From: GCA-1730015 sp964550655
GTDB lineage: Bacteria; Pseudomonadota; Gammaproteobacteria; Granulosicoccales; Granulosicoccaceae
Direction: 5' to 3'
Length of the DNA stretch: 64,000 nt
Assembly: GCA_964550655.1 (NCBI GenBank)
Contig: CAZKAQ010000006.1
Span: forward strand, 1-64,000
Made by a program: the position numbers and the translations under genes. The first letter of the stretch is position 1. The number at the start of each line of letters is the position of its first letter. The notes beneath the pieces are model-generated. The model was not told the origin of the DNA. It made no database searches and was given only the letters and a program-made list of their open reading frames with translations. This document shows, piece after piece, positions 37,601 through 45,810 of this stretch.

Positions 37601-40600
37601 GAGCTACGTTATCAGTGATCGCAGTGGTCAGGTATCAAACGTGGCGGTGTTGAGCGTTAATTACCCTCAAACCGCGCCGGTTGCCGAAGATGATCTAAAG
37701 ATTAATCCGGCAGCGCCCGCACCGACTAACCCAACCGTGGTGAATGTGCTTGCGGACAATGGCAGTGGTGCCGATTCTGACGCAGAAAATGATCTTCTGA
37801 TTAGCTCTATAAGTTTTGTTGATCCTGCAGCTACTGATACCGATGGTGATGGTGATGCCGATAATCTTGCGGTTGCAGGTGAAGGCATATGGCAGATTGA
37901 TAACAGCAACGGCGAAGTTACCTTTACCCCGGAGGCGGGATTTTTTGCAGACCCCACACCGGTTAATTATGTCATAGCGGATATTAACGGTCTGGTTTCC
38001 AATGAAGCGACCATTACCGTTGAATATCCTCAAACTGCACCAATTGCAGTTGATGATGAGATGCTTGAGCAGCCATTGGCGCAGCCTGTGACGGTAGTAG
38101 TGCTAGCCAATGATTCTGATCCGGAAGATAACCTCGACCCGACAACGGTACGTTTCATTGATCCGGTTACCGGTGCACCGGTCAGTGTATTGCCTGTGGC
38201 TGACGAGGGCGTGTGGCGGGTAGATATCGAAAGTGGCGAGGTGACATTCACGCCTGATACCGGCTTTATCATCAACCCGACACCGGTTGATTATGTGGTG
38301 TCTGACAGCACAGGATTGGAATCAAATCGCGCCACCGTAACCATTACTTTTGAACTGCCGGCAAGGCTTGAGGGCACCGTATGGCTTGATGCAGACAGAG
38401 ATGGCCAGGTCGGATTTGATGAGGATCGAAAAGCGGGCTGGAGTCTGCAGCTGTTGAACGCTATCGGTGATGTGGTGGCGACAACTACAACCGATGCCGA
38501 TGGCAATTATCTTTTTCAGGACCTGATTCCGGGTGTGTACACCGTTGAGTTATTCAATGAGAACGGTGTGTTCATAGATAGTGCGCAAACGCAGGGGCCG
38601 GTGTTTGCAGGCGAGACCGTTCTGTTGCCGCTACCGGTGGATCCAAGTGGTGTGGTGTATGACAGTATTGCACGGGTGCCGGTAGAAGGTGTGACTCTTA
38701 ATCTCGTCAATGCGTCTGGTTCGTTAGTAGATGAACTGTGTCTTCGTGAAATGCAGCAAGGTCAGACCACACTGGCTGACGGTTTGTATGCTTTTGATAT
38801 TAATCCTGGTGCAGATCCAAGTTGCGGAGTTACGGAACTATATCGAATTGAAATTGCATCGGTGCCAGATGCATTTCGTCCTAATTTTTCATCCATTATC
38901 AGACAAGTTGGAGCACAAGACTGTGGTAGTCCTGAAATAGGTTGTGCCGTTTCAGCCACCTTTGACTCTGATCCGCTTGAGACCGGGTGTACGGTTGACT
39001 CGATCATCAGTACTGATGCCTGCGAGGTTCAGGCGCAGCCCGATGCACCACAGTTCGGTGAAGATACACGTTACTTTGTTGAATTTGAAATCGCCTCCGG
39101 TGATCAGAATGTTATTTTCAACCACATTCCAATTGATGCCATAGCCAACGATGCAGAGATTGTTCTGACCAAGAATGTGGATCAGCGAGAGACCTTTATC
39201 GGGTCACTGGTCCAATATACCGTCACGGCTGAAAATCTAAAACAAACACCAGCGTTTGGTATCAGAATTATCGATACACCGCCAGCCGGTTTTTCGGTTG
39301 AGCAAAGCAGTGTACTGCTGACTCGTCGCGGTGCTGACGGAGTGCTGAATACCGCTGATGATGTGGCTAGCTCGATAGACACAGTTATTGATGACGGACT
39401 GATCATTGGGGAACTGGATTTTGAACCCGAAGAGCAGGTTCAGATTACCTATGTATTGAGAGTAGGTGCCGGTGTGGTTAACGGTAGCTATGAAAACCGA
39501 GTTGTCGCAAATGGTCCTAACGGTGAAACCAGTAATATCGCCATTGCCAGTGTTGAAGTTGTTAACGATACGGTTATTAGCCAGGCAACCTTAATCGGTA
39601 AAGTATTTTTTGATCGTGATAGCGATGGTGTACAGGATCCTGCAGATGCGACCGGCATTGAACTCAGCAGTATCTACTACGGTTCGATCTCACTGGCAGA
39701 CATACCGGCCCGTGGCAGTGTTGAGAATGATCCTCTACACGACACGATAACTATAAATATGCCGCGTACAGCAGATAACCGGATCAGAATCTCTACCCGT
39801 GAGGGTACAAGAATTAATCTTGACCACGATGGAAATATCACCGAAGCACATATAGGTGATCGAGCCCGGGGCATCAATGCGCAGAATCTAAGAGTTTGTA
39901 CACGCTATACCAGTGCAGTTCCGTTGCTTGCCGATGGCACATCGGGTAGCGAGCCGGTTGATGTATTGCAGATTGAGCTGAGTAATCTTGGTATTGCCGA
40001 GTCCGGTATTCCAGCGGTAAGGATTGCCAGTGTCAGTGGTCTTATTATAGAAACGGACTCGCACGGTCGATATAACGTACCGGATGTCGATACCGGCTCT
40101 ATTGGGACAAGCCGCAACTACATTCTAAAGGTCGATCCTGCGTCACTTGTTAGTGGTGCCAGGTTTACTACTGAAAATCCCTATGTTCTCCGGCTGGACA
40201 GCAATGCACTGAACAAGATGAACTTCGGTGTGCTGTTGCCTGAAAAAGAAGACAAATTTGCTACAGCCTGCGAGCCGCAAATTGCCGCTGCCAATACTGC
40301 TGAAGTGGCTAAACCCAAAGTTGTTGTAGTAAATCTTGGGTCGGTGTTTTTTGATACTGACGTTGCTTCAATCCGTGAAGATCAGCGCGGTGTTGTTGAA
40401 GATATTATCAAAGCAATTCGCTTGCATGGCAGTGGTGAAATAACCGTCAGCGCGCACACTGATAGCCGTCAATCTTATGAATACAATATTGCTTTAGCAG
40501 AACAAAGAGCCAAATCCATCCGCGACGCTATCAGTCGCGCACTTGGCGAAGACTTGATGTCTGATGTATCAGTCTCTGTTGATCCGACTGCGTTTAAGGA

Positions 40601-40613
40601 GTCTGATCAATGA
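34665..40613 (+). CDS. Surface protein 3: giant repeat protein ending in an incomplete OmpA-like domain
   Basis: A 1982-residue exported protein. After a signal peptide (hydrophobic VFLVAVSLCCVFFGGEAYS) comes TPADYTNVGVV...NNTDSVVV, the DUF11 closing strands that protein 2 lacks. Seven beta-sandwich repeats of about 115 residues follow (about 75-880; marks NTGNVSL, DTLPDG, SQADIDAG). Next are three CshA-type fibril repeats (about 885-1230; GEGVWVIDNVTGNVTFTPEP), SdrD/CNA-B-like modules (GTVWLDADRDGQVGFDED), one intact DUF11-like domain (about 1510-1635), and SdrD-like and linker sequence. The OmpA-like domain (about 1880-1982; ITVSAHTDSRQSYEYN, LAEQRAKSIRDAI) ends before the GES...NRR part, which is found in protein 4. 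The TTG start overlaps the upstream stop (TTGA). Confidence 0.85.
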   Translation: MTSPENNNQKCELRRVFLVAVSLCCVFFGGEAYSGVNGLTPADYTNVGVVAPSGAQTDILLSNNTDSVVVLPKGLLVEKVADISALSAPIAAGDTITYTVTATNLGLLGLTNVSINDAIIPNLTLISGDTNTDSVLDANEVWVWRGDYQVTQSDIDSNGGGDGDIDNTVTVSTAELAPQTDSVEIAFTQEPSFSVTKVVDQASITALSTLDYQITVTNTGNQTLSAVTLTDTLPDGNIATLSGPVADTGQPGVLDPGETWEFTTAYTATQADIDAGALLSNSVSVVTAETGASPQVASAETTILPAPALSVSKLVDQASLNAPGTLTYTITLENTGNVSLTGVTPTDTLPDGSTGTLTGPVTDTGAVGVLDVAEVWTYNISYPVSQAVIDAGNPLVNTVEVTSNETGALTVSDTATTTIDNQPSFTVTKTVDKASVSIPELLGYVIEVENTGNATLTNIVVTDQLSNGTTLTLIGPVGDAGTIGALDVGENWLYTAVYDVSQADIDAGIDLTNTFTIDTAELDPQADSAVTIISTAPDLEVTKTVDLASVSAPATLNYVISIENTGNVSLSNVTTVDTLPDSTIATLVGPLADTGVAGVIDVGETWEYTTTFLISQSDIDDAQPRDNTVVVTTDETGADLFSAVATTTIITSPSFTVEKTVDQAQITEPGTLSYDIVVSNTGNVTLNNISLDDTLPDGTTAVVTGPVGDVGVADALDVGEVWTYNATFDVTQSDIDAGAALVNSVVITTDEAGTGSDSATTVVDQVPGIRIVKTAVEAEFFAAGDFINYAFLIENTGNLLLDNVVVSDPITDAGSLRCLPPGLTTSAQLSNGPFVLGPGEQMNCTALRTVTFDDVLATGVDNLATVSSEDPQGNVVDASSQLISVPLAIIAPVATNNSFNSPVSGVAVTLDGGADDTDVNGDIDISTVSFVANDAVDTDADQDNDTLVVAGEGVWVIDNVTGNVTFTPEPGFTADPATVSYVISDRSGQVSNVAVLSVNYPQTAPVAEDDLKINPAAPAPTNPTVVNVLADNGSGADSDAENDLLISSISFVDPAATDTDGDGDADNLAVAGEGIWQIDNSNGEVTFTPEAGFFADPTPVNYVIADINGLVSNEATITVEYPQTAPIAVDDEMLEQPLAQPVTVVVLANDSDPEDNLDPTTVRFIDPVTGAPVSVLPVADEGVWRVDIESGEVTFTPDTGFIINPTPVDYVVSDSTGLESNRATVTITFELPARLEGTVWLDADRDGQVGFDEDRKAGWSLQLLNAIGDVVATTTTDADGNYLFQDLIPGVYTVELFNENGVFIDSAQTQGPVFAGETVLLPLPVDPSGVVYDSIARVPVEGVTLNLVNASGSLVDELCLREMQQGQTTLADGLYAFDINPGADPSCGVTELYRIEIASVPDAFRPNFSSIIRQVGAQDCGSPEIGCAVSATFDSDPLETGCTVDSIISTDACEVQAQPDAPQFGEDTRYFVEFEIASGDQNVIFNHIPIDAIANDAEIVLTKNVDQRETFIGSLVQYTVTAENLKQTPAFGIRIIDTPPAGFSVEQSSVLLTRRGADGVLNTADDVASSIDTVIDDGLIIGELDFEPEEQVQITYVLRVGAGVVNGSYENRVVANGPNGETSNIAIASVEVVNDTVISQATLIGKVFFDRDSDGVQDPADATGIELSSIYYGSISLADIPARGSVENDPLHDTITINMPRTADNRIRISTREGTRINLDHDGNITEAHIGDRARGINAQNLRVCTRYTSAVPLLADGTSGSEPVDVLQIELSNLGIAESGIPAVRIASVSGLIIETDSHGRYNVPDVDTGSIGTSRNYILKVDPASLVSGARFTTENPYVLRLDSNALNKMNFGVLLPEKEDKFATACEPQIAAANTAEVAKPKVVVVNLGSVFFDTDVASIREDQRGVVEDIIKAIRLHGSGEITVSAHTDSRQSYEYNIALAEQRAKSIRDAISRALGEDLMSDVSVSVDPTAFKESDQ

Positions 40614-43600
40614 AGATGAACTCCTTAAGCTGGTCAATCGCAATAGTGCTGGCTGGTAGCAGTTTTGGCTTAGCCATTCAAAAAGAGAGTAACGCTGAAG
40701 ATGCTGACTGTGTTTTGGGTGCCTGTGAAACACCGGCACCCTATACACTTAAAATTATTTCCCGTGGTGAAAGTACTCCTCAGGCTACAAACTCTACCCC
40801 GCAGGGGAGACAACAGAATCGCCGAGCTGACGTCACCCTGACGACAAAAATTCCTGTTAAGGTTGTTGAAACATCTGCTCTTGCACCGGAAACTGTACCT
40901 GAGCTTGAAAACAAGCCAAAAGACAGTGGTGGTGCATTCTGGATTTCCAGAGACCCGACATCGCTCACGAAAGTGCTCGGCGTGAAGGTGGTAACGAGCG
41001 TTTCTCTTACAGAAAATAATGTGCTTGATAAACCGGTGCCCATAACGTTAAGCACAAACTATAGTGCTTTTGCAGAACGCTGGCAGCTTCTGGTTTTGCC
41101 TGCCGGGAGTTCTGTTAACAGTGAACCGCTTTATTCCACTGAAGGTGTGCTGTCAGGTCCGGTAACCAAGCTGGAATGGAATGGATCTCTTTTTTCCGGT
41201 GGGCATGTCAGAGCTGGTGACAAATACGATTTGGCTGTTCGCATATATGATGGTAATGGTAATTATGATCAGACTGTTGCGCGATCCATTGAGATTCTGT
41301 CTGCGAAGAAGGGCGTAACATCAGACGGCACACAAGCTATAACTGATGTCAGTATCAGAAACTTAAGTGAAAATACCAGTCAGTTCAGTGAAGGAATTGC
41401 CCTTGAGTCAATTGTTGTTTCCGGCAGTACAGTGGTACTTCGAGGTACTAATCTTTCTGAGGTTAAGTCTGTTGAGGTGAATGGAGAGGAAGTTATTACT
41501 GTTTCTAAAAATAACTTTGCTACGGAATATATTTTGCCACCGGGTAATCATAAGTTTGATATCAGATCGAACGCAAAGTCAGGTGAAGTATTTGACCGAC
41601 AGCTCGATGTGGAGGTTCGGCCCGGTTACTTCTTTATTGTGGCGCTGGCAGATCTTACTGTTGGGCAAAATAACGTCAGCGGCAGTATTGAATCACTGGC
41701 GGCAGATGAAGATCGTTTTGGTGGTGATATCTTTGTTGATGGCCGCCTGGCCTTTTACTTAAAAGGTAAGGTAAAAGGAAAATACCTTCTGACTGCACAG
41801 CTTGATACCGGCAATGAAGATATATCGGAATTATTTGACGACTTTCAACAGCGCGATACTCGCAGTATTTTCAGAAGAATCGATCCTGATCAATATTATC
41901 CGGTCTACGGAGATGACTCTACTATAGTGAGCGACACAGACAGTCAGGGTAAGCTGTATCTTCGAGTAGACTGGGACAATTCACACGCGCTTTGGGGTAA
42001 CTTTAATACTGCATTCAGCGGTACAGAGTTCGCAGCATTTAATCGTAGTCTTTATGGTGCTCAGGTTCGCCATAGCAGTACGGACATGACAGATCTGGGT
42101 GACAATAAGACAGATATTTCTGCATTTATTTCAGATGCACAAACAGCATTCAGACACAATGAATTTTTAGCCACTGGTGGTAGCCTTTACTTTCTGCGTG
42201 ATCGGGATATCGTGCTTGGTTCCGAAAAAGTTTGGGTAGAGGTAAGACGTGATAACTCTGAACAGGTATTGCAGAGAATAGCCCTTGAACGTGATCGAGA
42301 CTATGAAATTGATGAATTTCAGGGACGTATTATTCTTACTCGTCCGCTTTTCAGTGTGTCAGCGCAGTCGGGTCCGTCTATTATTCGTGATGAACCACAG
42401 ATTACGGATAATACCTACCTGGTCGTTGACTATGAATTTATACCGACAAGCTTCGGCAGCGGAGACGTTACCGGCGGGTTACGCGCTAAGCGCTGGGTCA
42501 ATAATCATGTCGCCATCGGTGGGACATGGGCGCACGAAGACAGAGAGACTGATGACTATGATATCAAAGCGTTTGACATCACCGTTAAAAAATCCGACAA
42601 CACTTTCGTCAGGCTGGAAGTGGCAAGAAGTGAGTCGCTGCAAACATCCGGTAGTTTCGAATCAAACGATGGCGGTCTGACGTTTTCATCCTTCAGTAGT
42701 ATTGTCGGGTCTTCCTCGGGCAATGCTTACGGTGTAGAAGCAAGGGTAGACGCCAGCGAAATTGTTGAGATTGACAGACCGCTTACCATTGCGGCATGGG
42801 CTAAGCAGCGTGATGCGGGCTATAATTCTTCAGGATTTGATGATGGTGTTGATACAACTGATACCGGCATTGAAGTTTTGGCCGAGATCAGTGATTCGCT
42901 TTACGTCTCCGGTGTCGCAACCAACTTCAGGAGAGATACCGAGAGCGAAGAATCGGTTATTGCTCTACAGGCAGACTACAATTATTCGGACAACACCGTC
43001 GTCAGTGGTGAGATACGACGTGTAAGAAACGAAGATCTTGCCAGCGGAGATGATGAGTCTGCAACTCTTGCTGCAGGCAAGGTTGCGATAAAACTCAACG
43101 ATAAAATTGAAACCTACGGCATCGCACAAGGAGTGCTTGATAGCAGCGGTGGTTATCAAAGAAATAGCCTGTTGACGGCAGGGCTCAGAGCGCAGGTGAG
43201 TGATCGTCTGAAACTTAGTGGCGAAATCAGCGCGGGTGATCGTGGTACCAACCTGTTGGTAGGTGCCGAGCATGTGTTCAGTGATACCTATAGCTTCTAC
43301 ACCAGCCTGAATCTGTTGAACGCTGAAAGTGATTCTATTGAACGGGTGGTTACATTCGGACAGCGTAAAACGGTTTCTGACAAATTAAAAATCTTTACCG
43401 AACACCAGTTCAGTGAAGAAGATGCACGATCTGGTCTGACCAATACTTTCGGCCTGACCAATACATTTAATCGCTACACTACTGCAACCTTGTCTTACCA
43501 GATATCCCGTTTAGAAGACGATTTTGAAGAAACCATCGAGCGCGACACGGTAACAGCCGGTCTGAGCTTCAAACTGCAGCAGAGTCACCTGACTACCAAG

Positions 43601-44254
43601 CTTGAGTTCAGGAAAGACGAATCCAGCACGGTCGATACCGATCAATGGGTGTCTGTATCGAGCCTTGAGCATCGTCATTCGGAAGCACTGCGGATACAAG
43701 GACGATTTAATCATTCTATAACGGAAGATAACCTCGCAGGTGATGATGCGGAGTTTACTGAAGCAGGTCTTGGTTTCTCCTACAGGCCGGTATCCAGTGA
43801 TCGTTTGAATCTGCTCGGACGCTACACCTACCTGTTTGACTTGCCGCCTGTGTCTCAAAGTGGCAGCACTGATCGAAGATCTTCTATATTCAGTTTTGAA
43901 AGTCTCTACGATATTGGCAGTAGCTGGAGCGTCGGCGGCAAACTTGCGTACCGGGAAGGTGAGATTCGTACCATTCGACAGTCCGGGGAGTGGATCGGTA
44001 ATGACGCAGGCCTTGCATCGGCCAGGCTAAGGTACAATACGCCGTTTGGTTTGGACGCAATAACCTCCTACCATTGGTTGAACTCAGATGCCACTGAGAG
44101 CACGCGGCATGGTGCACTGGTCTCAGTGGGGAAAACTGTCGGATACAATCTGCAATTTTCAGTCGGTTATAATTTTACCTCGTTTGACGACAACCTCGCT
44201 AACGAAGACTTCGATGTGAATGGCTGGTTTCTCAATCTGATCGGTAAGTATTAG
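40610..44254 (+). CDS. Surface protein 4: outer-membrane beta-barrel with the missing OmpA-like segment at its N-terminus
   Basis: A 1214-residue protein with signal peptide SIAIVLAGSSFGLA. Residues about 44-85 contain LKIISRGESTPQATNSTPQG followed by RQQNRRADVTL, the C-terminal part of an OmpA-like domain that protein 3 lacks. Ig-like regions follow (about 100-340), then RIDPDQYYPVYGDDST and LWGNFNTAFSGTEFAAFNRS. The long C-terminal half (about 520-1214) has alternating amphipathic strands ending in NLIGKY, with an aromatic last residue as expected of a BAM-assembled outer-membrane barrel. An AAGGAG site (40596-40601) lies 8 bp before the ATG, which overlaps the upstream stop (ATGA). Probably the membrane anchor or secretion pore of the system (inference). 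Confidence 0.85.
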   Translation: MKMNSLSWSIAIVLAGSSFGLAIQKESNAEDADCVLGACETPAPYTLKIISRGESTPQATNSTPQGRQQNRRADVTLTTKIPVKVVETSALAPETVPELENKPKDSGGAFWISRDPTSLTKVLGVKVVTSVSLTENNVLDKPVPITLSTNYSAFAERWQLLVLPAGSSVNSEPLYSTEGVLSGPVTKLEWNGSLFSGGHVRAGDKYDLAVRIYDGNGNYDQTVARSIEILSAKKGVTSDGTQAITDVSIRNLSENTSQFSEGIALESIVVSGSTVVLRGTNLSEVKSVEVNGEEVITVSKNNFATEYILPPGNHKFDIRSNAKSGEVFDRQLDVEVRPGYFFIVALADLTVGQNNVSGSIESLAADEDRFGGDIFVDGRLAFYLKGKVKGKYLLTAQLDTGNEDISELFDDFQQRDTRSIFRRIDPDQYYPVYGDDSTIVSDTDSQGKLYLRVDWDNSHALWGNFNTAFSGTEFAAFNRSLYGAQVRHSSTDMTDLGDNKTDISAFISDAQTAFRHNEFLATGGSLYFLRDRDIVLGSEKVWVEVRRDNSEQVLQRIALERDRDYEIDEFQGRIILTRPLFSVSAQSGPSIIRDEPQITDNTYLVVDYEFIPTSFGSGDVTGGLRAKRWVNNHVAIGGTWAHEDRETDDYDIKAFDITVKKSDNTFVRLEVARSESLQTSGSFESNDGGLTFSSFSSIVGSSSGNAYGVEARVDASEIVEIDRPLTIAAWAKQRDAGYNSSGFDDGVDTTDTGIEVLAEISDSLYVSGVATNFRRDTESEESVIALQADYNYSDNTVVSGEIRRVRNEDLASGDDESATLAAGKVAIKLNDKIETYGIAQGVLDSSGGYQRNSLLTAGLRAQVSDRLKLSGEISAGDRGTNLLVGAEHVFSDTYSFYTSLNLLNAESDSIERVVTFGQRKTVSDKLKIFTEHQFSEEDARSGLTNTFGLTNTFNRYTTATLSYQISRLEDDFEETIERDTVTAGLSFKLQQSHLTTKLEFRKDESSTVDTDQWVSVSSLEHRHSEALRIQGRFNHSITEDNLAGDDAEFTEAGLGFSYRPVSSDRLNLLGRYTYLFDLPPVSQSGSTDRRSSIFSFESLYDIGSSWSVGGKLAYREGEIRTIRQSGEWIGNDAGLASARLRYNTPFGLDAITSYHWLNSDATESTRHGALVSVGKTVGYNLQFSVGYNFTSFDDNLANEDFDVNGWFLNLIGKY

Positions 44255-44280
44255 TTGCGCTCATATTTCTTAAGGTACAG

Positions 44281-44907
44281 CTAAACCGGAAATGCACGGC
44301 TCGGATCATAGGATTTAAAGCTCTCGAGGTACTGAGCGTTGCATTGTCTCTGTAGTTCTGTGTCCGGCAATATTGCTGTTACACAGTGGTATTTGCTGCG
44401 GTATGAATTGGTGCGTTCATTTTCTTCTATAGCAAGGGCCACCATACCGGCTACTTTTCCCTGCTGCTGTTCAACAAGCTGCACCGCACCGTGCATGGTG
44501 CCGCCAGTTTCCACCCATTGATCAACCAGTAATACGCGTGTTCCCGCTGCAAAAGCAGGCAGGCGCATTTCCATATCCTGTGTGCGACCGGAGTAGTTGG
44601 TAAAAGAAGATTTATCAGTGTCTACACACAGTTTTCCGGCTTTTCTGATCGGCAGGAATCCTCTGCCGAGCCGGGTGGCGATACCGGCGCCAAGCACAAA
44701 GCCCATGGCATCAAGTCCGGCGACTACATCAATGGTGTCCGGATCCAGTTCGGCACATAGATCGTCAAGCAGGTCGACGAAGGCAGCGCCGTTGATATAT
44801 ACGGAAGTAGGGTCAAGCCAGGCAAATTTTTCTCCTTTGGTGTTGGGCGCCATCAGTGGAAAGTACCAGCGATTGTCTCTTGGACCTTTGTCGTGTTTGT
44901 CAGTCAT
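44281..44907 (-). CDS. Adenine phosphoribosyltransferase-like protein
   Basis: A 208-residue type I phosphoribosyltransferase. GLDAMGFVLGAGIATRLG and FLPIRKAGKL align with the equivalent APRT segments, and VLLVDQWVETGGT is the PRPP loop. In most family members this loop begins with two acidic residues (VDD); here the second is Gln, and Trp follows. It lies 2 bp downstream of a BtpA-like gene on the same strand, so the two products probably act together, perhaps in nucleobase or nucleotide salvage. The exact substrate cannot be read. Confidence 0.75.
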   Translation of the reverse strand: MTDKHDKGPRDNRWYFPLMAPNTKGEKFAWLDPTSVYINGAAFVDLLDDLCAELDPDTIDVVAGLDAMGFVLGAGIATRLGRGFLPIRKAGKLCVDTDKSSFTNYSGRTQDMEMRLPAFAAGTRVLLVDQWVETGGTMHGAVQLVEQQQGKVAGMVALAIEENERTNSYRSKYHCVTAILPDTELQRQCNAQYLESFKSYDPSRAFPV

Positions 44908-44909
44908 GG

Positions 44910-45647
44910 TTAACCTCTGATCGCGTTCATTAAGTCTTTTAGTCTGCCGGCATCTATGTTGTAGAAGTCGTCTTTTACATTAATGCCTGTTGCTACAAGG
45001 GCGGTGTCAATGTAGGGAAGATATTCAGTGACATTTTCCGGTGTTATACCAGATGCCAGTGCAACAGGTGTATCAACACAGGCTTCGCGGAATGTTGCTA
45101 TTTTTGTCAGGTCTGCAGAGTGCCCGGTTGCGATACCCGATGTGGTGACCACATCCATATGGGAAGTGGCTATGGCAGCACTTTTTCCGTAGTCGGCCGG
45201 ATTAACTTCACGCTGTTTCTTGAATGCAGTGCCGCCGAAGTACATGCCATTCCAGCCGCAATCGGTTTTTGTTTTAGTGATGTTGCAAGCCTCCGGCTGA
45301 TCAGTTGCGGGTTTTTTTTCGTCTATTCGTGCGTCGTCCGCCCAGTAGGCGTCGACTTTGGCGTTTTCTGTGCCGAGTTGCGCTAACACCGGAAATGCCT
45401 TGTCACCTGTGACGGCTAAAAAGTTTACCCCTATCCAGAATTGCGGGAACTGCTGTCTTGCGTGGCGGATTATCGGCAGAAACTGTTCAACGGGGAAGTC
45501 GTGGTTGATCAAAAATACGCCGGGGCAGCCACCGTCGATTGCCAGTTGTATGTTGCGCACCGTCTGATTATTGTCAGTCACGTGTATCACAGGTAGTACA
45601 ACTAGTGAATCTGTGTTGAAGTGACTTTTAAACTGTACTCTGTTCAA
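44910..45647 (-). CDS. BtpA/SgcQ-like TIM-barrel protein
   Basis: A 245-residue protein with alternating strand/helix pattern. IQLAIDGGCPGVFLINHDFP near the N-terminus and VALASGITPENVTEYLPYID plus ALVATGINV near the C-terminus resemble phosphate-binding ends of BtpA-family TIM barrels. BtpA was named for a photosystem I role in cyanobacteria, but most bacterial members have no known function. Tight coupling with the phosphoribosyltransferase suggests a phosphoribosylated substrate (inference). Confidence 0.6.
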   Translation of the reverse strand: MNRVQFKSHFNTDSLVVLPVIHVTDNNQTVRNIQLAIDGGCPGVFLINHDFPVEQFLPIIRHARQQFPQFWIGVNFLAVTGDKAFPVLAQLGTENAKVDAYWADDARIDEKKPATDQPEACNITKTKTDCGWNGMYFGGTAFKKQREVNPADYGKSAAIATSHMDVVTTSGIATGHSADLTKIATFREACVDTPVALASGITPENVTEYLPYIDTALVATGINVKDDFYNIDAGRLKDLMNAIRG

Positions 45648-45810
45648 GGTGCTGTCCGGTTTTTACCAAAGCATACGGAGATTTTGTTGCTTTGGAAAAT
45701 CGCAGAACAAGGTTTTTTAAAAACCGGTAGTTTAAGGCGTAAATTTGTATCAAAGTTCATGGCGATAGCGTTAACATAAAGGCGGAACAGCCAACCCGAG
45801 AACCGCAACC

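Noticed and set aside
31284..44254. The four surface genes as one large pseudogene broken by frameshifts
   Set aside because: Each piece has its own signal peptide, the genes overlap or nearly touch in coupled fashion, protein 4 has a strong ribosome site, and no internal stops are seen over about 13 kb. Decay would not add signal peptides at the breaks.
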